A stretch of DNA of 34,569 bases from Chryseobacterium gleum (GTDB taxonomy: Bacteria; Bacteroidota; Bacteroidia; Flavobacteriales_D; Crocinitomicaceae): contig CAMAXI010000008.1 in the NCBI GenBank assembly GCA_945862165.1, positions 1 to 34,569 of the forward strand, written 5' to 3'. Shown here in pieces: positions 26,171 through 34,341 of this stretch (the first letter of the stretch is position 1; the number at the start of each line of letters is the position of its first letter). The translations under genes were made by a program, and so were the position numbers. The notes beneath the pieces were generated by a model. The model was given only the letters and a program-made list of their open reading frames with translations, was not told where the DNA came from and did not search any database.

Positions 26171-27073
26171 ATGAATAATAGCAAAGGAATAGTATATATT
26201 ATTGGTTCTGGACTATGCTTCATGGTTGTCAATTTTCTAGTAAAACTGTTAGGTGGGCAAGATACGATTGAACAATTACCTGTCTATTCTAAATTCCCAA
26301 CACATGAACTTGTTCTTTTTCGTTCTATTATCTCCTTCTCTATTAGTGCCTTCTTATTACGTAAACGAAATCTATCCATTTTAGGTACCAATCGAAAAGG
26401 GTTATTCGTTCGAGGATTTTCTGGTATGATTGCACTTACATTGTTTTTTTACACGATTCAGCACCTTCCCATTGCAATTGCTTCCACACTTCAATATTTA
26501 GCGCCAATTTTCACCATTATTCTAGCATATTTCTTTTTAAAGGATCGCATAACAATTGGACAGTGGATTTGTATTGGGATTGCGCTCATCGGTGTTTTTA
26601 TCCTTGGGTTATCCAAACTTGAAATTTCCGCATTATCTGCCAAAATCTCTTGGAAATGGATTATAGTTGGTGTCATTTCTGCATTTTTCTCTGGAATAGC
26701 ATATATTTCTGTCGCACGACTAAAAGCAACAGAAACCCCATTAAATATCGTTATCTACTTCCCGATGATTTCGCTTCCGGTGATGGGAATATGGTCCTGC
26801 TTTGATTTTGTTGTGCCAAAATATGAAGAATGGATTTATCTACTTTTATTAGGCATATTTACGCAAATCGCCCAAGTTTTAATGACGCGTGCTTTCATGA
26901 TCGCAGAAATTGGCATTATTAGTCCATTTCAATACCTAGGCTCCATTTATGCATTAATTATCGGAATTTATTTTTTTGATGAAAGTTTACCGATTCTTTC
27001 TATTTTAGGAATTATTTTCATCTTATCAGGAGTATTGGTCAATCTATTTGTAAAATCTAAAAAACATGCATAA
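26171..27073 (+). CDS. EamA/DMT-family transporter
   Basis: The 300-residue protein has ten predicted membrane helices arranged as two EamA halves (about 4-135 and 152-292), typical of the drug/metabolite transporter superfamily. The strings LRKRNLSILGTNRKGLFVRG and TLQYLAPIFTIILAYFFLKD fit the first half. It probably exports a small metabolite; the substrate is unknown. I take ATG at 26171 and not the TTG frame start 12 bp upstream, since the ATG gives the normal short N-terminus. The last 8 bases overlap the start of the DUF58 gene. Confidence 0.88.
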   Translation: MNNSKGIVYIIGSGLCFMVVNFLVKLLGGQDTIEQLPVYSKFPTHELVLFRSIISFSISAFLLRKRNLSILGTNRKGLFVRGFSGMIALTLFFYTIQHLPIAIASTLQYLAPIFTIILAYFFLKDRITIGQWICIGIALIGVFILGLSKLEISALSAKISWKWIIVGVISAFFSGIAYISVARLKATETPLNIVIYFPMISLPVMGIWSCFDFVVPKYEEWIYLLLLGIFTQIAQVLMTRAFMIAEIGIISPFQYLGSIYALIIGIYFFDESLPILSILGIIFILSGVLVNLFVKSKKHA

Positions 27074-27986
27074 AATCAATAAAGCGGATTTAGCAAAATT
27101 TGGAAACCTAGAATTACTAGCAAAACAAGTAGTTGAAGGTTTTATTACAGGACTGCACAAAAGCCCTTTTCATGGTTTTTCAGTAGAATTTGCAGAACAT
27201 CGTTTATACAATACAGGAGAATCTACAAAACACATCGACTGGAAACTTTACGGTAAAACCGATAAATTATTCACCAAAAAATACGATGAAGAAACAAATT
27301 TGCGTTGTCAAATAGTTATTGACTGTTCAAGTTCCATGTATTTTGGAAAACCAAACCAATTAAACAAACTAGAATTCGCAATAGTTAGTGCTGCTTCATT
27401 TATTGAATTGTTAAAAAAACAACGAGATGCGATTGGTATATCTTTATTTTCTAATGAATTAGAAATTAACACCCCCGCAAAATCATCGTTAGCGCATCAA
27501 CACTACCTTTTACAAGCCTTAGAAAAACGTTTGCATACGTATACACCTAATAGCAAGCGTCAAACCAACACGATTTCATGCATCCATACTATTGCTGAAT
27601 TGACCCACAAGCGAAGTTTAATTTTACTCTTTACAGACTTAATGGATGATGTGCATCACGAAAACGCCTTTATTGAAGCACTTCAACATTTACGACACAA
27701 CAAACACGAAGTTATTGTTTTTCATACTATTGAAAAATCGAGTGAACTAGAATTAGAGTTAGGCAATCGTCCGCTAAAAATAATTGACATGGAAACCGGG
27801 GAAGAAATGAAACTCCAAACCGCTGATATCAAAAAGAATTTTACGGAAGAATCAAAAAAATATTTTGATCAAATAAAAATTAAATGCGGACAATTGAATA
27901 TCGATTTCGTTGAAATTGATATTGCGCAAGGCATTGAATTCGTATTACAACAATACCTTCTAAAAAGACAAAAAATGAGAATATAA
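27066..27986 (+). CDS. DUF58 protein with von Willebrand A-like domain
   Basis: The 306-residue protein shows the DUF58 signature HIDWKLYGKTDKLFTKKYDEE region (56-76) and a vWA MIDAS motif DCSSS (86-90) with a later metal-site aspartate in LLFTDLMDD. DUF58 proteins often sit beside MoxR ATPases and take part in protein maturation or stress functions. No MoxR gene is present here, and there is no membrane helix, so the partner is unknown. Its start overlaps the EamA gene, and its stop lies one base from the stop of the convergent DUF4301 gene. Confidence 0.87.
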   Translation: MHKINKADLAKFGNLELLAKQVVEGFITGLHKSPFHGFSVEFAEHRLYNTGESTKHIDWKLYGKTDKLFTKKYDEETNLRCQIVIDCSSSMYFGKPNQLNKLEFAIVSAASFIELLKKQRDAIGISLFSNELEINTPAKSSLAHQHYLLQALEKRLHTYTPNSKRQTNTISCIHTIAELTHKRSLILLFTDLMDDVHHENAFIEALQHLRHNKHEVIVFHTIEKSSELELELGNRPLKIIDMETGEEMKLQTADIKKNFTEESKKYFDQIKIKCGQLNIDFVEIDIAQGIEFVLQQYLLKRQKMRI

Positions 27987-27987
27987 A

Positions 27988-29400
27988 CTATTTTAAAATA
28001 GATTTATGTTCATTTCCTAACAAATCCAAAACGGTTTTAACGGGACTAAATGCTGCTGATGGTATTTCTACAAAGATGGTATTCCAGAATGCCATGGAAC
28101 CATTCCAAAGACCAGGTAATTCAGAGAAGAAAATATCTTTTCCTTTATACTTCTTTTTAACCACAAAATATTTACTTGGGTCAGAAAATTCAGTTAAATC
28201 AAATTTTTTGCCGTATACATCTTTCGTTACTGCTGCAATGACTACAGGATTAAAGTAAGTACTTTGCACCATTAATCGGTATTGTTGCCCTTGCATTTTA
28301 ATTTGAGACTTCTCGACAATTTGCTTCGTTACATATCCATTTTCTTCTACCCAAAAAGGACCACCCCCCGCTTGCCCTTCATTACGAACCATTCCACAAA
28401 TTCTAAATGGACGGTTTAATAATTTAGGAATATCTTGTTCTTCCATGTTCTCCATTTCCGACAAAGAAATGAATTGAAACGTACTGTTTAATTTTGTAAG
28501 TTCCTCCATCGAAGGACTCTTCATCAATTTGGTGATTTTTTCTTGAAACCAAATAGCCATTCCACCTAAATATTTCCAGGTTTCATTCATTTCAATTGAC
28601 TTATCGTAATGTTGAATATTGTCTATGTTTTTAATAAAAATAACATCCGACTCAATGGCATTTAAGTTTTCTAACAATGCGCCGTGACCAGAAGGACGCG
28701 TCAACATTTCTCCAGAATCAATAATAAGTGGATTTTGTTCGCTATCAAATGCAATCGCATCTGTTTCTGGATTTTGATAGGAAAAGGATAAATCAATTTC
28801 CTGGCCTATAAATTCTTTTAATCCTAAAATACCATCTTGAATTTTAGACTCAAATTTTTCCTTTATTGTATAGTGAAAAGCGATATTTTCCTCTTGAACG
28901 GATAATCCTTGCAGCATTTGCTCTTGGTAAGGATTTAAAACAAATGGTCCATTTTTATGAAAAGGAATCAACCCTTTAGGTAAATCCCCAAAGCCCATTC
29001 CAATATCCGTCAATAAATAGCGAACGAAATCGTCCAAAATAATATCTTGACTCTTTATTTTTTTACGAATCTCTAAAGGTAATTTATGAAAAAATGCAAA
29101 ATCTTCAATATGATTTAAGAAACGTTCTATCTGACTCGTATTTTCATCATTCGTATTTTCTAAAAAATCAAATAAAAACTGAAACATACGTGAACCAGAA
29201 CCAGATGCAGGAATGAAAAACGTAGATTTTGGCGTAGATGCTTCAAACTTATCCATCAACAATTCTTTTTGTTCTTCCGGAAAAGCAATTACTCCATCCC
29301 CTAGTTTACATGGTGAAACCAACTTTAAATCTGGTTGAACACCAAAAACCTTTTCTCTTTGTGATTCCACATTTGTTATTTCTACGCTTGAATTATTCAT
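27988..29400 (-). CDS. DUF4301 family protein
   Basis: The 470-residue cytoplasmic protein belongs to DUF4301, a Bacteroidota family of unknown function. The FIPASGSGSRMFQFL string (about 62-76) looks like the nucleotide-binding loop of sugar-nucleotide transferases, and RPSGHGALLENLN (about 236-248) also resembles that class. I infer an NTP-transferase-like fold but no substrate. CGMVRNEGQAGGGPFWVEE is another well-kept stretch in the C-terminal half. The start is head-to-head with the methyltransferase, with 29 bp between. Confidence 0.82.
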   Translation of the reverse strand: MNNSSVEITNVESQREKVFGVQPDLKLVSPCKLGDGVIAFPEEQKELLMDKFEASTPKSTFFIPASGSGSRMFQFLFDFLENTNDENTSQIERFLNHIEDFAFFHKLPLEIRKKIKSQDIILDDFVRYLLTDIGMGFGDLPKGLIPFHKNGPFVLNPYQEQMLQGLSVQEENIAFHYTIKEKFESKIQDGILGLKEFIGQEIDLSFSYQNPETDAIAFDSEQNPLIIDSGEMLTRPSGHGALLENLNAIESDVIFIKNIDNIQHYDKSIEMNETWKYLGGMAIWFQEKITKLMKSPSMEELTKLNSTFQFISLSEMENMEEQDIPKLLNRPFRICGMVRNEGQAGGGPFWVEENGYVTKQIVEKSQIKMQGQQYRLMVQSTYFNPVVIAAVTKDVYGKKFDLTEFSDPSKYFVVKKKYKGKDIFFSELPGLWNGSMAFWNTIFVEIPSAAFSPVKTVLDLLGNEHKSILK

Positions 29401-29429
29401 TCTACGATCCTTTTTTATTATTTTGCACT

Positions 29430-30209
29430 ATGCATTTGATACGCGAATATATTAATTACATTCGAAAAGCCCAAGGAAGACACCAAATACACTCGCCTTT
29501 TGTGTATAATTTTGTAGATTCCTGCCTTAAAATCAAGATTTCTAAAGAATTTAAAACTAAAATCAAGCTTTTAACGAATAGTTTAGCCAATAATCACACC
29601 AAATTAATGATATCTGATTTCGGAGCAGGGTCAAAAAAAATGGGTCAAATTCGCACAGTATCTTCTATTTATAAAAACGCAAGTTGCAAGGGAACATATG
29701 CACACTTACTTTATAAATTATGCAACTATTACCAACCTAAATTTATATTAGAACTAGGGACAAATCTAGGTGTTGGAACTTTTTTCTTACACGAAGGGAA
29801 TCCAAATACAAAAATCATTACCATTGACGGATGTTTAGAAACACAAAATATTGCTAGACAAAACCTTACAAATGATAATATTTGTTTTATTCATGCAAAA
29901 TTTGAAGAATACATAACAAATTTAGCACCTCAAAAATTCGATTTAATCTATATTGATGGTGATCATCGTGGTGAAGCTTTGTTAAACTATTTAGAAATGT
30001 TACAAGCATTTAGCCATGATGAGACTATTTTTGTCATAGACGATATCCGATGGAGTAAAGACATGTTTGATTCTTGGAAACAACTAATTGCATCCAATAA
30101 TTTTCATTTAACTTTAGACATTTTTAAAATGGGAATCTTAATTAAGAAACAAGCTAAAGAAAAAGAACATTTTATCATTCGAATTAAAAACGTATTAACC
30201 AGCTTATAA
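29430..30209 (+). CDS. Class I SAM-dependent methyltransferase
   Basis: I start this 259-residue protein at 29430 (MHLIREYINYI); the frame further upstream is antisense to DUF4301. The SAM-binding loop LELGTNLGVGTFFL and the acidic strand FDLIYIDGDHRGEALLNY mark a Rossmann methyltransferase of the O-methyltransferase-like group. YIRKAQGRHQIHSPFVYNF near the N-terminus is shared by Bacteroidota homologues. The substrate is unknown. It is followed 7 bp later by the cobalamin adenosyltransferase and likely shares its transcript. The start region has a very short gap for a promoter. Confidence 0.85.
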   Translation: MHLIREYINYIRKAQGRHQIHSPFVYNFVDSCLKIKISKEFKTKIKLLTNSLANNHTKLMISDFGAGSKKMGQIRTVSSIYKNASCKGTYAHLLYKLCNYYQPKFILELGTNLGVGTFFLHEGNPNTKIITIDGCLETQNIARQNLTNDNICFIHAKFEEYITNLAPQKFDLIYIDGDHRGEALLNYLEMLQAFSHDETIFVIDDIRWSKDMFDSWKQLIASNNFHLTLDIFKMGILIKKQAKEKEHFIIRIKNVLTSL

Positions 30210-30216
30210 AAAAACT

Positions 30217-30765
30217 ATGAAAATTTACACCAAAAAAGGAGATACAGGAACCACGCAACTAATTGGAGGAACACGTGTTCCAAAACATTCTTTGCGCATA
30301 GAATCGTATGGTACTATCGATGAATTAAATTCCCACCTTGGATTGATTAGAGATCAGGAAATAAAGGATGTACATGTTGTTCAAATACTTGAAATTCAAG
30401 ATCGATTGTTTACGATTGGATCATTACTTGCTGCAGACCCAGAAACAAACACCATGAAACTACCTGAAATTTCAGAAAATGATGTTGTATTTCTTGAAAA
30501 TTGTATGGATGAGATGGATGCACTTTTACCAGAAATGAAGTCATTTATATTACCTGGAGGACACACAAGCGTATCCTATTGTCATATTGCGCGTTGCGTT
30601 TGTAGACGTGCAGAGAGAATCACAGACAACTTAAATGAAGTGAGTTTTGTCAATCCGATTATTTTAAAATATTTAAACCGCTTAAGCGATTATTTATTTG
30701 TGCTTTCACGAAAGTTATCCCAAGATTTATCCGTTAATGATTCTCCTTGGAAACCAAGATATTAA
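30217..30765 (+). CDS. ATP:cob(I)alamin adenosyltransferase, PduO type
   Basis: The 182-residue enzyme transfers the adenosyl group of ATP to cob(I)alamin, making coenzyme B12. It shows the PduO-type N-terminus TKKGDTGTTQLIGG (5-18), the substrate strings SYGTIDELNSHLG and FILPGGH, and the arginine-rich CVCRRAERI helix (all in order). Length is typical. No cobalamin-dependent mutase lies in the window, so its client enzyme is elsewhere. It follows the methyltransferase by 7 bp. Confidence 0.94.
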   Translation: MKIYTKKGDTGTTQLIGGTRVPKHSLRIESYGTIDELNSHLGLIRDQEIKDVHVVQILEIQDRLFTIGSLLAADPETNTMKLPEISENDVVFLENCMDEMDALLPEMKSFILPGGHTSVSYCHIARCVCRRAERITDNLNEVSFVNPIILKYLNRLSDYLFVLSRKLSQDLSVNDSPWKPRY

Positions 30766-30873
30766 ATTAAAAAATGTTTAATTAACAGGCTACATTAACG
30801 CAAAAGTTTAAATTGTTCAAAAAATTAACAAATAGATTATAATTAAAAAATTATAATGTTATCAAAATAAAAT

Positions 30874-30881
30874 TACTTTTG
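30874..30881 (+). promoter_or_regulatory. Promoter -7 element for the DUF2795 gene
   Basis: TACTTTTG matches TAnnTTTG, 33 bp before the start codon at 30915. A -33 element is not clear. The 149-bp gap (30766-30914) is otherwise AT-rich without an open frame. Confidence 0.55.
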
Positions 30882-30914
30882 TGCAAAAAACAAAACTTAA
30901 TAAACTAGTATATT

Positions 30915-31136
30915 ATGTATTGGACATTAGAATTAGCATCCTATTTAGAAGATGCACCTTGGCCAGCATCTAAAGACGAATTAATCGATTTTGCTATTCG
31001 TCACGGAGCACCATTAGAAGTTGTAGAGAACTTACAAGATTTAGAGGATGAAGGCGATGTATACGAAAGTATTGAAGAAATCTGGCCGGATTACCCATCT
31101 AAAGACGACTTTCTTTTCAATGAAGATGAATATTAA
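30915..31136 (+). CDS. DUF2795 small acidic protein
   Basis: This 73-residue protein matches the short DUF2795 family of Bacteroidota: ELASYLEDAPWPASKDELID (6-25) and the LQDLEDEGDVYESIEEIWPDY region. It is strongly acidic and lacks a signal peptide, so it should be cytoplasmic. Function unknown; the family is thought to be small and helical. A good promoter core lies upstream and a strong terminator 24 bp downstream, so it is expressed alone. Confidence 0.88.
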   Translation: MYWTLELASYLEDAPWPASKDELIDFAIRHGAPLEVVENLQDLEDEGDVYESIEEIWPDYPSKDDFLFNEDEY

Positions 31137-31154
31137 TTGAACTGAATGAAAAAT

Positions 31155-31193
31155 AAAAAATCCCGAATCATTTTTTTTGATTCGGGATTTTTT
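31155..31193. terminator. Bidirectional terminator between DUF2795 and ychF
   Basis: A 10-bp stem (TCCCGAATCA at 31161-31170 with 31178-31187) is flanked by a run of As on one side and Ts on the other, so it can end both converging transcripts. The loop is seven Ts on the plus strand. Confidence 0.9.
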
Positions 31194-31209
31194 ATGCGTT
31201 TTTTTTTGT

Positions 31210-32307
31210 TTATACATTAAACCTAAAATGCATAATATCACCATCTTCCACGATGTATTCTTTACCTTCCACTTTAAATTTACCTGCTTCTTTCACTGCA
31301 GCTTCCGATTTTAAAGATGTATAATCTATATATTTCATTACTTCAGCACGAATAAATCCCTTTTCAAAATCGGTATGAATTACACTTGCTGCTTGCGGTG
31401 CTGTCATTCCTCTAGTAATCGTCCAAGCCCTTACTTCTTTTACCCCACAGGTAAAATACGTTTGTAGGTTCAATAAGGAATATGCAGAACGAATTAACCT
31501 ATTTACACCTGGCTCTTCTAATCCTAACTCTTCTAGAAACATTTGACGCTCCTCATATGTTTCTAATTCGGTAATATCCGCTTCAATTTTTGCACCAATC
31601 ACCAATACTTCTGCATTTTCTGCTTTTACGTTTTCTTTTACTTGGTCCACGTATTTATTGCCAGATTTTACAGAGGATTCATCAACATTACATAGATATA
31701 GAACTGGTTTAGAAGTAATCAATTGAAATTTATGGACAAACTCAATTTCTTTTTCATCAAATTCCATGGAACGAACCGAAAGTCCTTTTTCTAAATGGTC
31801 CTTTACTCGGTATGCTATTTCGTTTTCTTTTAAAATATCTTTATCCCCAGTCTTTAAACTTTTAGAAAGTGCTAGAATACGTTTTTCAATCGTTTCAAAA
31901 TCTTTTAACTGCAACTCAATATCAATCACTTCCTTATCTCTAATCGGATTAACACTTCCATCCACATGTATAATATTCCCGTCGTCAAAACAACGCAAAA
32001 CGTGAATAATCGCATCTGTTTCACGAATATTTGCAAGAAATTGATTCCCTAACCCCTCCCCTTTTGATGCGCCTTTTACTAAACCAGCAATATCAACTAT
32101 CTCCATGGTAGTTGGAACAACTCTTTCTGGATTAACAATCGTTTCCAAGACTTCTAAACGTGTATCTGGAACTGAAATTGTTCCTACATTCGGTTCAATT
32201 GTACAAAAAGGAAAGTTTGCAGACTGCGCTTTTGCGTTTGACAAACAATTAAACAAGGTGGATTTTCCAACATTTGGTAACCCTACAATTCCACATTTTA
32301 AAGCCAT
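31210..32307 (-). CDS. ychF: Obg-related ATPase YchF
   Basis: YchF is a conserved ribosome-associated P-loop NTPase of the Obg group that prefers ATP. The 365-residue protein has G1 GLPNVGKS (9-16), G3 DIAGLVKGAS (72-81) and NVDE (207-210) in place of the GTP-selective NKxD, which fits ATP specificity. A coiled-coil insert follows G3 and a TGS domain closes the protein (GDIMHFRFNV). Length is standard. The -7 core at 32324-32331 lies 17 bp upstream of its start. Confidence 0.96.
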   Translation of the reverse strand: MALKCGIVGLPNVGKSTLFNCLSNAKAQSANFPFCTIEPNVGTISVPDTRLEVLETIVNPERVVPTTMEIVDIAGLVKGASKGEGLGNQFLANIRETDAIIHVLRCFDDGNIIHVDGSVNPIRDKEVIDIELQLKDFETIEKRILALSKSLKTGDKDILKENEIAYRVKDHLEKGLSVRSMEFDEKEIEFVHKFQLITSKPVLYLCNVDESSVKSGNKYVDQVKENVKAENAEVLVIGAKIEADITELETYEERQMFLEELGLEEPGVNRLIRSAYSLLNLQTYFTCGVKEVRAWTITRGMTAPQAASVIHTDFEKGFIRAEVMKYIDYTSLKSEAAVKEAGKFKVEGKEYIVEDGDIMHFRFNV

Positions 32308-32323
32308 TGGTAATTTTTTTGTG

Positions 32324-32331
32324 CAAATATA
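32324..32331 (-). promoter_or_regulatory. Promoter -7 element for ychF
   Basis: TATATTTG on the minus strand matches TAnnTTTG, 17 bp before the ychF start. No clear -33 partner is seen. The remaining gap to 32500 is AT-rich; no exact core for the plus-strand gene was found. Confidence 0.55.
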
Positions 32332-32500
32332 AAGAATTCCGCGTTGCTATATACACAAGCGTTTTATTAGAATAACAGAATGTACGGTTTTATGAACCAA
32401 TGCTGTTAATAAAAAGAAAAAACAGGTGAAAAAACAGCCTAAAATCTCATTAAATTCGCATTAATTAACATTTGTATTATATTAAGTAAATACTGCAATT

Positions 32501-33769
32501 ATGGCTCAAGACATATTTGACAAAATCAAAAAAAATAGAGGTCCTATCGGACAATATTCAAAAGGAGTTCATGGTTACTTCACATTTCCTAAATTAGAAG
32601 GAGAATTGGGTAACAAAATGCTTTTTAGAGGGAAAGAATGTTTAATCTGGTCTTTAAACAACTATTTAGGTTTAGCAAATCATCCAGAAGTTCGTGAAGC
32701 AGATGCAAATGCTGCAAAGCAATATGGATTAGCATACCCAATGGGTGCACGTATGATGACTGGTCAAACAGCAGAACACGAAAAGTTAGAGAATGAATTA
32801 GCAGACTTCATGCAGAAAGAAGACTGTATTCTTTTAAATTTTGGATATCAAGGAATGGTTTCTGCGATTGACTCATTAGTAGACCGTTCTGATATTATTG
32901 TTTACGACAGTGAATCGCACGCATGTATTTTAGATGGTATGCGTTTACACTCCGGAAAACGTTTTGTATTTCAACATAACGACATGGAAAGTTTTGACAA
33001 ACAAATGCGTAATGCAACACGTTTAGCAGAACAAACTGGCGGTGGAATATTAGTTATTACCGAAGGTGTTTTCGGAATGGCTGGTGATCAAGGTAAAATA
33101 AAAGAAATCGTTGAATTTAGAAAATCTGGGAAATATAACTTCCGTCTTTTTGTAGATGATGCGCATGGATTCGGAACACTAGGTGAAACTGGTCAAGGTG
33201 CAGGTGAAGTACAAGGGATTCAAAATGAAATTGATGTGTTATTCGGAACTTTTGCAAAATCTATGTCTTCAATTGGTGGATTTATTTGTGGAGACGAGAG
33301 TATTATTGAATACCTACGTTATAATATGCGTTCGCAAATGTTTGCTAAAGCCTTACCAATGACAATAACAATTGGTGCACGTAAACGTTTGGAACTTTTG
33401 CGCACACGCCCAGAATTAAAAAATAAATTATGGGAAATCACAAATGCATTACAAACTGGATTTAAAGAGGCTGGATTTGATATTGGTGCAACGAACTCCC
33501 CAGTAACTCCCGTATTTATGAAAGGTTCTCTAGCAGAAGCTACAAACCTAACGTATGATTTAAGAGAAAACTACAACATCTTTTGTTCGATTGTAATTTA
33601 TCCAGTTGTTCCGAAAGATGTAATTATGTTACGAATCATCCCTACAGCTGCTCATACACTTGAAGATGTGAATTATACGCTGGAAACATTCAAAAAATTG
33701 AAATCGAAACTAGATTCTGGAGAATATAAATCCGACGAACTAGCATCTGTCGAAATAGACAAAAAATAA
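32501..33769 (+). CDS. Alpha-oxoamine synthase, serine palmitoyltransferase-like
   Basis: The 422-residue PLP enzyme belongs to the fold-type I alpha-oxoamine synthases (KBL, BioF, serine palmitoyltransferase). The PLP lysine is K253 in GTFAKSMSSIGGF, with the DDAH motif (219-222) and H140 stacking the cofactor. FQHNDMESF (157-165) and the GATNSPVTPVF region look closer to Bacteroidota serine palmitoyltransferase or cysteate acyltransferase than to BioF, since no biotin gene is nearby. It probably makes the first sphingolipid or sulfonolipid base. The two cannot be told apart from the sequence alone. It is followed by a strong terminator. Confidence 0.85.
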   Translation: MAQDIFDKIKKNRGPIGQYSKGVHGYFTFPKLEGELGNKMLFRGKECLIWSLNNYLGLANHPEVREADANAAKQYGLAYPMGARMMTGQTAEHEKLENELADFMQKEDCILLNFGYQGMVSAIDSLVDRSDIIVYDSESHACILDGMRLHSGKRFVFQHNDMESFDKQMRNATRLAEQTGGGILVITEGVFGMAGDQGKIKEIVEFRKSGKYNFRLFVDDAHGFGTLGETGQGAGEVQGIQNEIDVLFGTFAKSMSSIGGFICGDESIIEYLRYNMRSQMFAKALPMTITIGARKRLELLRTRPELKNKLWEITNALQTGFKEAGFDIGATNSPVTPVFMKGSLAEATNLTYDLRENYNIFCSIVIYPVVPKDVIMLRIIPTAAHTLEDVNYTLETFKKLKSKLDSGEYKSDELASVEIDKK

Positions 33770-33772
33770 AAC

Positions 33773-33805
33773 AAAAAATGGGGTTAGTTGACCCCATTTT
33801 TTTTT
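33773..33805 (+). terminator. Intrinsic terminator after the alpha-oxoamine synthase
   Basis: A 7-bp stem (ATGGGGT at 33778-33784 with ACCCCAT at 33791-33797) is followed by eight Ts and preceded by six As, so it can also act for the convergent YceI gene, whose stop codon touches the T run. Confidence 0.88.
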
Positions 33806-34340
33806 ATCTTTTCAACGGTATCAACACATTAATATTCAATACAGAATCTACGCCATCATTTGGGTTACCTACCCCATAATCAAAACGATTAATTGAAAAT
33901 TTAGCATCTAATTTTGCTTTCTTTTTCATTTCTAGAAAAGTAAAAGGGATTTTAATTTTACGCTTTGCTCCATGCAAAGTCAAATCGCCAACTACATAAT
34001 AATTATTATCTTCTTCTTCGAATGAAGTAGAAACAAAATCAATCGAAGGATAATTTTTAGCATCTAACCAATCTTTTTGTTGAATATGGCCATTTTGCAT
34101 AGCATTCCCAGTATTCACAGATGCAGGATCAATTGTCAATTTAAATGAAGCTGATTTTAAATCATTTGTATCCAATATTACTTCTCCTTTGAACGAATTA
34201 AATACACCGCCAACCGACGGACTAGAAAATCCTACTCTGTATTTTTTTTCTATTTTCCACCCAAGTTTCTCTTGTGGTAAAAAAGCAAACGCCATCCAAA
34301 GAATGGACAGCGTTGCAACATACATTGAAATATGTTTCAT
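33804..34340 (-). CDS. YceI-family lipocalin-like protein
   Basis: I start this at 34340 (MKHISMYVATLSILWMAF), which gives 178 residues with a signal peptide or N-anchor (to about 22). The rest is the YceI beta-barrel: FSSPSVGGVFNSFKGEVILD, then NPYPSIDFVSTSF-like (NYPSIDFVSTS) and GDLTLHGAKRKIKIPFTF. YceI proteins bind isoprenoid or other lipids in the periplasm; the ligand here is unknown. The start lies one base past the stop of a second YceI gene, so the two are a tandem pair. Confidence 0.88.
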   Translation of the reverse strand: MKHISMYVATLSILWMAFAFLPQEKLGWKIEKKYRVGFSSPSVGGVFNSFKGEVILDTNDLKSASFKLTIDPASVNTGNAMQNGHIQQKDWLDAKNYPSIDFVSTSFEEEDNNYYVVGDLTLHGAKRKIKIPFTFLEMKKKAKLDAKFSINRFDYGVGNPNDGVDSVLNINVLIPLKR

Positions 34341-34341
34341 A

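Noticed and set aside
29238-29429. N-terminal extension of the methyltransferase
   Set aside because: These 64 codons are antisense to the DUF4301 N-terminus and do not resemble the family.
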